From: Lobulomyces angularis
Lineage: Eukaryota; Chytridiomycota; Chytridiomycetes; Lobulomycetales; Lobulomycetaceae
DNA: 39,906 nt
Assembly: GCA_027604685.1 (NCBI GenBank)
Contig: JADHYX010000161.1
Span: 1 to 39,906, forward strand
Reading direction: 5' to 3'
Shown here: positions 10,005-22,137 of the stretch, one piece after another
Layout of the letters: each line of letters starts with the position of its first letter
How positions within the stretch are numbered: the first letter of the stretch is position 1
Translations under genes and position numbers: made by a program
Notes under the pieces: generated by a model
Seen by the model: only the letters and a program-made list of their open reading frames with translations
What the model was told of the DNA's origin: nothing
Database searches by the model: none

Positions 10005-11313
10005 ATGAATCAAGATTTAAATAACGCTTCAATCGCAACTAGTTATGAATTTGATAATTTTCCTTCTCAACAGCTATGGGCTCCTTGTAATTTTTTAATT
10101 TTTTTTTTTTATATTTTTCAAAATTCGGTTTCAAAATTAAAATTTCTTTATTGATTAGCTTCATATTTATTTTTTTAATTTTTTTTTTTTTTTTTTTCAA
10201 AGGGAAAGCTGTAGCAATTACTTTGGCAGTTTTTTTAGGAATTGTTATTTTGGTTTGTGTCAGGTAATATTTTTTATATTGTTTTTTTTTTACTATTATT
10301 TTTAATTAGTGCTTACATTTACTTATTCAAGTATTTTGACGAGCAAGAAGCCAGTGAAGATGAAGAAGCTCAAAATCCTGTCAATTTGTAAACTTACTCA
10401 AAAAAAAAAAACCTACCTTTTGTAAACCAAAATTTCTAATTTTGTTTTTTTTTGTATTATTTATATGCAGTCCCTCCATTGCACCACAAGCAAGACTATC
10501 AAAACTAGAAATATCGAAGTTTCGTACCTCAACTTTTAATAAAAAAAATCCTGTAAAATATAAATCTCCAAAGAATAAAATTGACGAAAAAAAAAAGGAT
10601 TATACAAAAAGCAACAATCTAAATAATAATAATACAAAAATTAATAATAATAAAAATATCTCATCATCAATAACCGAAAAAAACAAAAAGTCTATTGTTA
10701 CAGATGACAGTAAAGTTGAAAGTGAAAATTTCAACACTATACCATTTGACCAAAATTCAACTCTAAACAATACCTCCTCTTCATTAATCATTAACAACCT
10801 TCAAAGTTTGCCGGATACACTCAATGAATTAGAGATGGATATTTGTGAAAAAGAATCTATTATTTCGTGTAAGACTTCGTCGATTCATACTTCTACGAGA
10901 TCAAGTATACAATATATATTTAAAAGATAAAAATTTTTATTGTTTTTTGTTAGGTATGACATCTTCTGTTGATTCATGTGTGATATGCTTAGATGATTTT
11001 GAAGATGGAGCTGAAATCCGGCATCTTCCTTGTGGGCATTTTTATCATGCTGAATGGTATTTTTTTTTTTTTTTTTTTTTTAATTTTTTTTTTTTAATTG
11101 TAGTATTGATCAATGGTTGTCTAAAAAAGCAGGGTATCTATATTTATTTTTTTTTTTAATTTTATTTAATAATATTTTTTTTTTTTTTAGATGTTGTCCA
11201 ATGGTAGGACCTTTTTTTAATTTAAATTGATTTTTTTTTTTTTTTTTTAGTGTAAGAAATTTTTCAGTGAAGAGGGTAAACAACGTGGATTTGATATTCA
11301 AAACTCCATATAA
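10005..11313 (+). CDS. small-lumen membrane RING-H2 protein (putative E3 ligase)
   Basis: At least seven exons. The N-terminus is short (MNQDLNNASIATSYEF...), followed by one membrane helix (AVAITLAVFLGIVILVCVSA). The acidic segment EEASEDEEAQNP comes next, then a long Asn/Lys/Ser-rich linker, then a RING-H2: CVIC, CGHFYHAEC, IDQW, CPMC. The RING is spread over four exons, including one of 30 nt (11104-11133) and one of only 13 nt (11191-11203) that carries cysteines C6-proximal to C7 (CCP). All joins keep frame. The protein ends NSI. Together with the preceding gene it forms a tandem pair with the same architecture but almost no lumenal domain, so it may be a diverged duplicate. An E3 role is inferred from the RING. 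Confidence 0.7.
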
Positions 11314-11497
11314 TTAAATAAAAAAGTAAATTATATTTATGAAGAATAATGTATAGTATAACTTCTGAATATTACAATATCAAATTTTTTTTACCTCTGC
11401 ATTTTTTATAACAATTTTTTTTTTAACTAAATAAAAGTTTAAAAAAATTTATATCTCAGCACCTACAGTTAAATAATAATTTTTTGGTATTAATTAG

Positions 11498-11593
11498 ATT
11501 CAAGCAAGAATTGAAGCAAGAATTGAGGCAAGAATTAAATTGCGCAATTCTTTTGGTGACGTAGGAGCAGCTGCTTCAGCAAAAGTAGATTAG
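11498..11593 (+). other. orphan open frame with 'ARIE' repeat, possible relic exon
   Basis: After a TTAG acceptor-like site, 32 codons run to TAG at 11591-11593. They start IQARIEARIEARIKLRNSFG and end VGAAASAKVD. DNA copies of aagaattgaagc (12 bp) make the ARIE repeats. Composition is much less AT-rich than the flanks, like an exon, but no upstream exon is seen before the RING gene ends at 11313. It may be a decayed gene end. The opposite strand is also open over part of this stretch. Confidence 0.25.
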
Positions 11594-11701
11594 TAATGGA
11601 GCTGACTTCATTACTAATGCAGTAAAGGGTTTCTGTTCAAAAATCTTACTTAATTTCTCCCTTGTGTCTGAATTCATATAGTATTTGCCATCTTTTACGC
11701 C
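11576..11701 (-). other. orphan open frame on the minus strand, possible relic exon
   Basis: From an AAAAG acceptor-like site the minus strand reads GVKDGKYYMNSDTREKLSKI, then FEQKPFTALVMKSAPLL, and stops at TGA 11576. This looks like real protein sequence in composition. It lies head-to-head with the glutathione reductase start (11764) and has no visible start exon. It overlaps the plus-strand orphan frame. I cannot decide which of the two, if either, was ever coding. Confidence 0.25.
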
Positions 11702-11763
11702 TTTTATTGGGTTTTTTTTTATAAAGATCTACTAAAATTTAAAAAAAATTCTTTGAAAAAAAA

Positions 11764-13873
<2,110 letters not shown>

Positions 13874-14266
13874 TGTTTTTATACAATATTTTACTCTTAA
13901 ATTTTTCAATAAAAAAATAAAAAAATAGTAAAAAATAATGAACTTTGATATTAAAGATTTTTTTTTTTTAAAATCTAAAACTAAATTATTCTAATTAATA
14001 TTTTTTTTTTTTTTATTGTTTTATTTTGTAAATGAATAAAATAATTTTTTATAAAAAATAAAATAAAAATAAAATGAAATAATGGAAATAAAATTTTTAA
14101 TATCCCACTTAAAAAAAAAAAAAAAAATTTTTTGTTTTGTAAATGGAAATGAAAAAAAAAAGGTGTAAAAAATAAAAAAATTTTACTTATAAAAAAGAGT
14201 TTAAAAAAAATAATAATAATATTTAAAAATTAAAATTTACTTAAAAAAAAATAAGAAAAAAAAAAG
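13874..14266. other. AT-rich intergenic region before actin
   Basis: 393 bp composed mostly of A and T runs, with many ATAAAA-type words. It should hold the 3' end of glutathione reductase and the actin promoter. No open frame, repeat unit or RNA gene stands out. Confidence 0.4.
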
Positions 14267-15640
14267 ATGACAGACGATGTTGCAGCAATTGTGATTGACA
14301 ATGGTTCTGGAATGTGTAAAGCAGGTTTTGGAGGTAACAAAGACAAAAAAAAAAAAAATTTTAAATCAAATTGCTTTAATTTTATTTTATATTTTCTGCA
14401 AAACAATAGGTGAAGATGCACCTAGAGCAGTGTATCCTTCTATTGTCGGAAGACCAAAGTATCACAGTATGATGGCAGGTATGGGACAGAAGGACTCCTA
14501 CATTGGTGATGAAGCACAGTCTAAAAGAGGAATGTTATCCTTACGTTATCCAATCGAACATGGTAACAACATAAGAAATAAAAAGTCAACTTCTTTTTAA
14601 TATCTCTCTTTTTTTTTTTTTTTAGGAATTGTAACTAATTGGGATGATATGGAAAAGATTTGGCATCACACATATTATAATGAACTAAGAGTCGCTCCTG
14701 AAGAACATCCAGCTTTACTAACTGAAGCACCATTAAACCCAAAATCCAACAGAGAAAAAATGACACAAATAATGTTTGAAACTTTTAATGTACCAGCATT
14801 TTTCGTTCAAATTCAAGCTGTTTTATCTCTCTACAGCGCTGGCAGAACTACTGGTGTTGTTATGGATTCTGGAGATGGAGTGACTCACGTAGTTCCTGTT
14901 TATGAAGGGTTTGCTTTACCTCATGCTATCCAAAGAATCAATATGGCGGGAAGGTATTCTTTTCTCTCTCTCTCTTTTTTTAACTTTATTCTATATTTTA
15001 GAGATTTAACATCATACCTCGGTACTCTATTAATGCAACGTGGTACTACTCTAAGTACTTCAGCAGAAATGGAAATAGTTAGAGATATAAAAGAAAAATT
15101 ATGTTACGTTTCCTTAGATTATCAAAACGAACTAAAAGCTGCTCTACTCTCCTCTGCGATAGAAAAACAATACGAATTGCCAGATGGTCAAGTTATCACA
15201 GTAGGAAATGAAAGATTTCGTTGTCCTGAAGCTTTGTTTGACCCAAGTGTTCTTGGTATGGAGAGTTGTGGTGTTGCCGAAACTACTTATAATGCTATAA
15301 AGAAGTGTGATATGGATATCAGAAAAGACTTGTACAGTAACGTGGTCCTGTCTGGTGGAACTACTATGTATCCTGGACTTGCTGAAAGGTATTTTAAAAT
15401 TAACATTTTTTCTTTAAAATTAAAAAAAATAATAATAAATCAAAAAACAGAATGCATAAAGAATTAGCAGCACTTGCACCTCCCTCCATGAAAATTAAAG
15501 TTGTTGCACCACCTGAAAGAAAATATTCAGTTTGGATTGGAGGTTCAATTTTAGCTTCCTTATCAACATTTCAACAAATGTGGATTTCTAAACAGGAATA
15601 TGATGAAATGGGCTCTTCCATTGTTCATAGAAAATGTTAA
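14267..15640 (+). CDS. Actin (somewhat divergent)
   Basis: Five exons: 14267-14333, 14410-14562, 14626-14953, 15002-15388 and 15451-15640. They join to 374 residues, against 375 in conventional actin. Hallmarks are [62 protein letters not shown] and [18 protein letters not shown]. The gene is full length and co-linear, so it is not an actin-related protein. It is less conserved than usual: the DNase-I loop region reads [10 protein letters not shown], subdomain 4 reads [19 protein letters not shown], and the last residue Phe is absent (ends IVHRKC). It could be the sole actin of a fast-evolving lineage or a specialised paralogue. Confidence 0.95.
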
Positions 15641-15991
15641 AAAAAAAAAATTAAAAATATACATATATTTATATATTTATACTTTAGTAATTATTTTTTT
15701 AGTTTTTTTTCCTAGTTTTTTTTTTTCATTTTTTTGATTTTATTTTTTTATAATTAAAACCTTTTATATATACATATTGTTTTTTTTTTTTTTGTTTTTC
15801 ATTATTAAAATAAAAAATTTAAAAAATTAATTTTTTTTTAATTTTAAAAATTATATAAATAATAAATACGTATTAATTTGGTTTTTTTGTTATTTTTATT
15901 TTTATTTTTAAAAAAAGTTTGCAACCCATTGAAACTTTTTTTTATTTTTTAAAGAAAATAAAGAAAAAAAAAGTTAGAAATAAATTTTTTT
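15641..15991. other. AT-rich convergent intergenic region
   Basis: 351 bp between the convergent 3' ends of actin and oligopeptidase B. It is mostly T runs and A runs with a TATATA stretch near 15660-15680. It holds both 3' ends; no distinct element is visible. Confidence 0.4.
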
Positions 15992-18900
15992 TTATTTTTT
16001 TTTGGTTACCATTTTATTTTCTGATCTAGCACCTTTTTTTCCCAAATATTTTTTGTCCCCGATTTCCTCCTTCGTTCTCTTTTTTTTTGAAAACCTATTT
16101 TCATTTAATTCTACTTCATTTTTTAACTCATCAACTGTATTTCCTTCCAAATCTTCTTCTTCATCAAATCCCCCTTTGTAATAATTTTTATTAGTCTGTT
16201 GTTCAGTTGTTCTTAAAGATTTCAAATTTAGACTGTTTCCTAAAAGTGGTGATCCAATTGGGGAATTATTGCTGCCAAAATTTTGCTGCTGTACCAGTTG
16301 ATTGACATAAAATGGCTTTGTTGGCGCTGACAATGACTTTATCTTAATAAGATTAAAAAAAAAATATCGTTGTTTTAAAAACATGTTTAAGAAAAAAATA
16401 AATACCAGAAAGGCATATTCATAGGCAAGGTCCTCTAGAGGTGAATATTGTCCAGAATTACCACCATGTCCAACATCCGCGATTTTTAAAAGTAATAATC
16501 TTCACAATTAAAAAAGAAAAAAAAAATTATTATTTTTATTTTTTTTCTTTTTAAATCACACCTTTCTTCAGGATTTTCATAATTTAATTGAAAAAAGTTT
16601 TCTTCACTTTTTTTTAACTTATTTTTTTCTTGCAGTGCTTTAAATTTTCTTTTTTCGCCTCTCATCTAAAAAATAAAATTAAAATAAAAAAAATTAAAAA
16701 AAAAAAAAAACCTTTGCAACGAATTTTAGTGGTTCAAAAAAAGCAACTCTAGGATCATTCATACCTCCAATAACTAAAAAAAAAAAAGAATTGAAAAATA
16801 AAATAAAAAATAAAATTACCTAATAAATCAGGATACAATTCTTTTGCCAAGAGATCACCTCTGACATTGGTGTAAGGACAGTAAGTCTTCATAACTTCAT
16901 AAATTTCGATGTCATTCGGATTACCCCATTCTAAAAAAAACCATAGAAAAATTTGATATTAGATAAAGAAGAAAAGTTATGATGTTTCTCTTTTTTATAC
17001 CCTCATATTCAAAAGCAGTCCATGGAATAGTAGAATCAAACTATTTCAAAGTAAAATTTAATTGTTTTTATTATTTTTTTTTTTTTAATCAAAACATCAA
17101 GGTTTTTTTTTGTAAAAATATTTACCATAGTGTTAATAACATCAACAAAAGGCACTTCAGTTAATGCAGCCTTAAAAAGATCAGGTCGCATGTTAATACA
17201 AGCACCAATTAATAACCCTCCGGCTGACCTACCATAAATAGCAAGTTTCGATGGGTTAGTGTACCCTTCTTTGCATCTACAGAAAAAAAAATTTTTTTTG
17301 AGTTATTTTTAAAGTATTTACATATAATTTTTTTTTTTATTTCTTTACAGAAATTCTGCAACAGATATAAAGTCTAAAAAGGTATTGGGTTTTTTGGCCA
17401 ACTTTCCCTCCTCGTACCAAGCGTTTCCCATATCTGCACCTCCTCTAACGTGGGCTACAGCAAAAATAAATCCTCGATCTTTTTTTTTTTTTTTTAAAAA
17501 AATAAAAAAAAATTTGAAAATTATAATTTTGTAAAAAACCTAACAAAGACAATCTATTTGAACTGAAAATTGGTGTGACAAAACTGCCATACGCACCATA
17601 AGCGTGTAGTAGTAGCGGATTAGGTTCTGGTGGATTCATATTACAGCCAAGTAGATCTCTAAAGTGTTAAAAATATAAAGAAACAAGTATAAAAAATTAA
17701 TAATAAAAAAAAAAACCTTCGATAAACAATGGATACTGGTATGGCCGTACCATCCACTCCAGTAGCAAACAATCTTTTAGAATTATATGCACTAGGATCA
17801 TATTCAAATATCCCGTTAACTTTTTCCTCATGAACTACTGTCATTACTCTTGAATTCATATCATAATCCATTACTTGCTTTGGTTGTAAAAATGATGTAT
17901 AAGTAAATCTAAACGTATTTGTATCAAATTGAGTTGCTTTTGTCAAATCTACAAAATAATCAAAAAAGAAAAAAGAAACAAAATTGTAAAAATTACTTCA
18001 TTTAAGTCATACCTGCAATTTCTTCATCCACAGCGCCCGGCCATAAACTATCAAAAAATATTTGAAATGATAAAATAAATTAATTCCCACCTGTAAACAG
18101 ATTCAGAAAAACTAATGTAATGATAAGAATTAAAACCTGGTATACTCAAATCAACTATTCTACAGTTTTGTAAACAGTTTGATCTGAAAAAAACAATTGA
18201 TTATTGAAGAAAAAAAAAAAAAATTGAAACCTTTCTAAAATTATCAAATGATGTTTTCTTAATTGAAATCCCTCTATTAATACGAAGTCTCTATGCTCAA
18301 TAACAGTTTCACATAAATCTAACAATGTTTCCCAATTTGTTAGGGAAGAATCTAAACAAGATGCAACAGGTATTCTACAAAGCCAACTACAATATAAATA
18401 AAAATATTAGTAGCTGAAATCAAAAAAAAGTAAAAAATAAAATAAAAAAAAAAAATAATTATGAATAATCAAATTGTACTTGTTTTTAGAATTTTCATTT
18501 GTTAAAATATAAAAATGATCTAGATGACTTTCAACAGTATACTGAATGTTATCTCTTCTAGGAAATAGTAAATGAGGTACATCTTTGGAGTTATTCGCCA
18601 GTATTATTCTAGTTTCTGAGGTAATCTGAGCAGCTATTTTTAAATTTTTTAAATTTTTATTGTCATAATATGAGATTTAAAAAAAAGTAAAGTACCAGAA
18701 TTAAGAATAATGTATTGACCATTACAACTTTTTGTTAAAGAAAGATAATACATCTCGTCTTGTTCATGGTATAATATCTCATCGTCCTCTACTTTCGAAC
18801 CAATTTTGTGCCTTTTTAATTGATACGCCCTTTCTTGCTCATCCAATAACGTGTAATAAACATATTGCGAATCATTTGAAAATTCCTGTGTATATTATTT

Positions 18901-20519
18901 TTTGATTTATGGTTTGTTAAATACAGTTTAATTTTATTTTATTTTTTTTGGAAGTTTAATTACAAAGTCCTCATAAACACCTTCAATTCTATCTAAAAAT
19001 ACTTCTTTAGTATCAATATCCATAAACATAACAGTATATCTTTCGTTACCAACGGAATCTACACTGCAACAAAAAATTGAAAAAAACTTAAATTATTTTC
19101 TTGTTTTATTTTAAAATTTTTTATTTAAAAACCTGTATGCGATAAATTTAAAACTTGGGTCATGTTTTAAAAATCCTAATTTAAAATAATTTGCGTCTTT
19201 AAACATGTCATCGTTTGCCAACTTATTTTCATCCAAAAAAATTGCTTCCTCCTCCCCTTCGCGGATTCTGCAGTGGACGCGATATTCTTCTCCTGGTATT
19301 CTTTTTGTGTAATAAGTCCATTTATCTGAAAAAGTAGCTCTTCAAAATTATAAATTAGAATTCACCCAAGTAGAAAGAAATAATGATTGTACCTAGGAGA
19401 TTCTTCACTTTCATCTAATCTAGATACGAATTCCTTGTACAAAGTTCTTTGTAAAGGTCTTGTAGACATCAACATCTGATCTGCGTATTTATTTTCCGCC
19501 TCTATATAGTCCAAAACTTCTTGATTTTCTCTATCATTTAACCAAGCATAACCATCACTCCATTCCTCTCCATGACTTGAAAAATTTAAAGCACAAAAAT
19601 CAAAAAAAAAAAATCTATATACCAGTTTGTAAATGAATAAGGTTTTTCAGGACAATAGGGTGAAATATCGGAATTGGATATATTAGAAGCTTTTTGACTT
19701 TTTTTTACATAAATTAAACAGTTTTTTAAGTGTTCCCAAACACTTGATAGAAAAAAATAAAATTTAAAAATTAAATATATTTTTTTTTAGTTTTAATTTT
19801 TATTATCCAATACCCAAGAGAGAGTTTAGCATCCAAAGCACATTGCTGTTCAAGATATGTTAAAATAGTAGGTCTAAAAAAAAAAATAAAATGTGAAAAT
19901 TGTGAAATTAAAATGTAGAAGAAATAAATAAAAAAATAAAAATGAAGTTCAAGAAAAAATAAAAATGAAGTTCAATAGAAAAAAAATAATAATGATGATT
20001 AATAAAAAAAAAAAATTAAAAGAAAAAAGAAGAAAAAATTTTAAACTTACAATACTGGAATTAAATTTCTTGAGAAAAAAAATTAAAATAAAAGTTAAAA
20101 ATAATAAAAGCTGTTATTAAACATTTTTTTTTATTACGATGGCTGTTTTATGATAAAATCATTTAACTGCTCCATTTCTTCTAAGCTAGGCAGTGTTCTT
20201 GAATCGTTAAAATAATTAGCTTTATTAACGGAATGAGCAGGAGAGTGTTGAACTGAGTTAGCTTGTTGTGAGGGAACAGAGTAAGATCTTCCAACTAAAA
20301 TAAAAAAAGAATTGATAAAAAAAAAAACATCCAATTCATTTATTCTATAATTTTATACTTTTTTATTTTAAAAAAAAACACTAAAATATACTTACTTGCA
20401 TTTGAAGTTAAATTACTGTAGTAAAGTGAAGGATGCTCTTTTTTGTTTTGAATCGTTGGTGATGTTGGGCAATTCAACGTTGGTTCTATATAGTTTTTTA
20501 ATAAATTATTTTGTTGCAT
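15992..20519 (-). CDS. Oligopeptidase B (prolyl oligopeptidase family S9A), with extra N- and C-terminal tails
   Basis: About twenty short exons run from ATG 20519 (MQQNNLLKNYIEP) to TAA 15992. After a Ser/Asn/Gln-rich N-terminal extension comes HGEEWSDGYAWLNDRENQEV, then EVLDYIEAENKYAD, the start of the family propeller. The alpha/beta-hydrolase domain shows LLLHAYGAYG, FAVAHVRGG, the nucleophile serine in YGRSAGGLLIG, the acid in GGMNDPRV and the catalytic histidine in DVGHGGNSG. The last two motifs match oligopeptidase B more closely than prolyl endopeptidase. The family cleaves small peptides after basic residues in the cytosol. After the normal family end (YEYAFL) there are about 125 extra residues, Asn/Gln/Ser-rich and then Lys/Glu-rich, ending KKK. 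An 18-nt exon (20051-20068) in the N-terminal extension is inferred from frame. Confidence 0.85.
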
Positions 20520-20936
20520 ATTGAAAACTGATCAAAAAAGAATCGTTTTGAAAAAAAAATTAAATTCTTTTTTGTAAATCGGAAATCAAAAAAGAAAAAA
20601 AAAGTGAGTATTAATCAAAAGTTTAAAGTTATCAAAAGTTTAAAAATTTTGTAATTTGAATCAAAAATTGTTTTTTAAGTTTTGAATTAATGATGAAAAA
20701 ACTGTTTCCAGTTAAATTTTCTCAATTTGAATTGATTTCAAAAAACAATTAAACTTTTGTTGACAACTGATGTTAACTTTTTGAAAGTGTAAAAATATTT
20801 TCATAGAGTTTATTTGCATTAGAATCTTTTAACTGAACCTTCTAAAAAAAATTTGAAAGAATGCATTGAACAAATAGCAACACATTCATAACTTTTAAAA
20901 GCTACTTCTATTAATACAAAATCGCTAGTCTAAGCA
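20520..20936. other. intergenic region between oligopeptidase B and the secreted-protein cluster
   Basis: About 417 bp. The first part is A/T-rich promoter DNA with repeated 'atcaaaagttt' and 'tttgaatt' words. From about 20869 it becomes similar to the 3' flank of the intact gene at 21335-21648: shared 'aatagcaaca', 'acttctatta' and 'aaatcgcta' words in the same order. The duplication therefore includes 3' untranslated sequence. Confidence 0.5.
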
Positions 20937-21047
20937 TTATTCTTTGCAAAGGCATGCAGGATTATTATCGTTGAATCGATAATTACAATCGAATACCACT
21001 ATGCTATCATAACGAGAATCGCACCAGAAATCAACAACGAAACCTAC
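20937..21047 (-). pseudogene. truncated copy of the Cys-rich secreted-protein gene (second exon only)
   Basis: 37 codons are open from a CTAG acceptor to TAA at 20937. The frame reads VGFVVDFWCDSRYDSIVVFD, then CNYRFNDNNPACLCKE. It aligns residue for residue with exon 2 of the neighbouring intact gene (VVDFWCDSGYDNIVVFDC, then NNPACLCKE). All four exon-2 cysteines are kept and there is no stop or frameshift. No signal-peptide exon is present upstream; instead the DNA becomes a copy of the promoter of the plus-strand gene at 22138. It is either a relic or an exon used in a transcript I cannot see. Confidence 0.65.
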
Positions 21048-21056
21048 CTAGAAAAA

Positions 21057-21184
21057 ATGCTGGATTATTGTGGAAGTTTTAGAAAGTATTGAATTAAAAC
21101 AAAAAAACAACATATAAAAAGCATATGTAAATAAAAATGATTATTTTTTATTGACAAAGTTACCAATTAAAAAATAATAAAGTG
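21057..21184 (+). repeat. orphan copy of the promoter block of the gene at 22138
   Basis: This block matches 22011-22139 in order: tggattatt, then acatataaaaagcata, then a T run, then attaaaaaataataaag. In the second copy the block ends exactly at the ATG of an intact secreted-protein gene. Here the start has become tgaaag directly after aaag, so the ATG is lost. The following DNA shows no clear similarity to that gene. It is a duplicated promoter whose gene is gone. Confidence 0.6.
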
Positions 21185-21334
21185 AAAGACAAAACAGGTT
21201 TACTTTATAAAAATAAAATTGTAATAGTATTGTAAACATTTATGTACTGAATCAATAGCAACAAATTCCTAAACTAAAATGCTAAAACAACTTCTATTAT
21301 CTAAATCGCTAAACAGTAATTTGATACTATTGCA

Positions 21335-21648
21335 TTATTCTTTGCAAAGACATGCAGGATTATTTCCACCTGTTCTATATACACAATCGAATACCACTAT
21401 GTTATCATAACCAGAATCGCACCAAAAATCAACAACATAACCGCCGATTCCCTACATTGTTTTGAGATGATTATTTGATTTTAAAAATTAAAAAATCTTA
21501 CACCCCTACTTGTCCAGTAGCATCGTTTTGCACCTGGCATTTCAGGAATTGCTCCAGAAGAGTATTGTGATTTTTCATGACATTTTCTTTCAACTGCAGC
21601 AACGATGGTGCTTAAAAATAATAGTGATGTTGACAAGGAAAGTTTCAT
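21335..21648 (-). CDS. small secreted Cys-rich protein A
   Basis: Two exons, split by a short intron (GTAAGA...TGTAG) after about residue 49, give about 88 residues. The N-terminus MKLSLSTSLLFLSTIVAA is a classic signal peptide with likely cleavage after VAA. The mature part of about 70 residues has six cysteines: VERKC, KRCYW, DFWCD, VFDC and CLC. Other features are GGIGGYVVDFW and NNPACLCKE at the end. Six Cys in so small a protein suggest three disulfides and an extracellular role. An upstream TATA-like CTATATAAAT lies near 21735 on this strand. Exon 2 is duplicated at 20937-21047. I do not recognise the family; effector, antimicrobial or wall-associated roles are all possible. The coding call is strong from the signal peptide, cysteines and the conserved duplicate. 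Confidence 0.75.
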
Positions 21649-21817
21649 TTCAATTTTAATTTATCTCTTTAATTTTTTTTAATGTTTTTAATTTGCTGCT
21701 ATTTATTTAAAAAATTAAGTTAATATTTATATAGGAGAAAAGAAGGGAAAATACCAAAACTGAACTTAAAGTATGTATAATGTAAAAAGCAATGAAGCTT
21801 CTTTGGACATTCGAATC

Positions 21818-22035
21818 TTAAATAATTTTAGTAGGAGCTTTTTTAGCTGAAAACGCTTTGAAATTTTCAAGTGGAGTTTGAGAGGGACACGCTACTAAAT
21901 CCAGATCATCCATACACAAAAAATGAATCTAATTTCAGTTAATTATAATATTAGTCTATATTATTGATAACTGAATGGAGATACCATACGAAACTGAAAT
22001 TCTCCTGAAAATACTGGATTATTATCCGGAGTTAT
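21818..22035 (-). pseudogene. second truncated relative of the Cys-rich gene family
   Basis: Two open segments join across a possible 56-bp intron (21929-21984, GTATCT...TTAG). The upstream segment reads PDNNPVFSGEFQFRM. The downstream one reads IHFLCMDDLDLVAC, then PSQTPLENFKAF, and stops at TAA 21818. The downstream exon has the same length (37 codons) as the truncated copy at 20937-21047. It shares the layout aromatic-Cys, Asp-rich run, hydrophobic-x-Cys, and its CPSQTP resembles CSQTP in the intact gene at 22138. No start codon or signal peptide is found: upstream the frame meets a TGA inside the promoter block of gene 22138. It is probably a decayed family member. Homology is suggestive, not proven. 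Confidence 0.4.
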
Positions 22036-22067
22036 GAAAGGGTTGAAAATAAATCAAAAAAATAACA

Positions 22068-22075
22068 TATAAAAA
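22068..22075 (+). promoter_or_regulatory. TATA-like element of secreted-protein gene B
   Basis: tataaaaa lies about 65 bp upstream of the ATG at 22138, within acatataaaaagcata. The same 16-bp word is kept in the duplicated block at 21111-21124, where nearby sequence has diverged more. That conservation is the main reason to call it functional. Confidence 0.5.
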
Positions 22076-22137
22076 GCATAATTAAGTGAAATTATTTTTT
22101 TTTTTATTATTAAAGTTATTATTAAAAAATAATAAAG

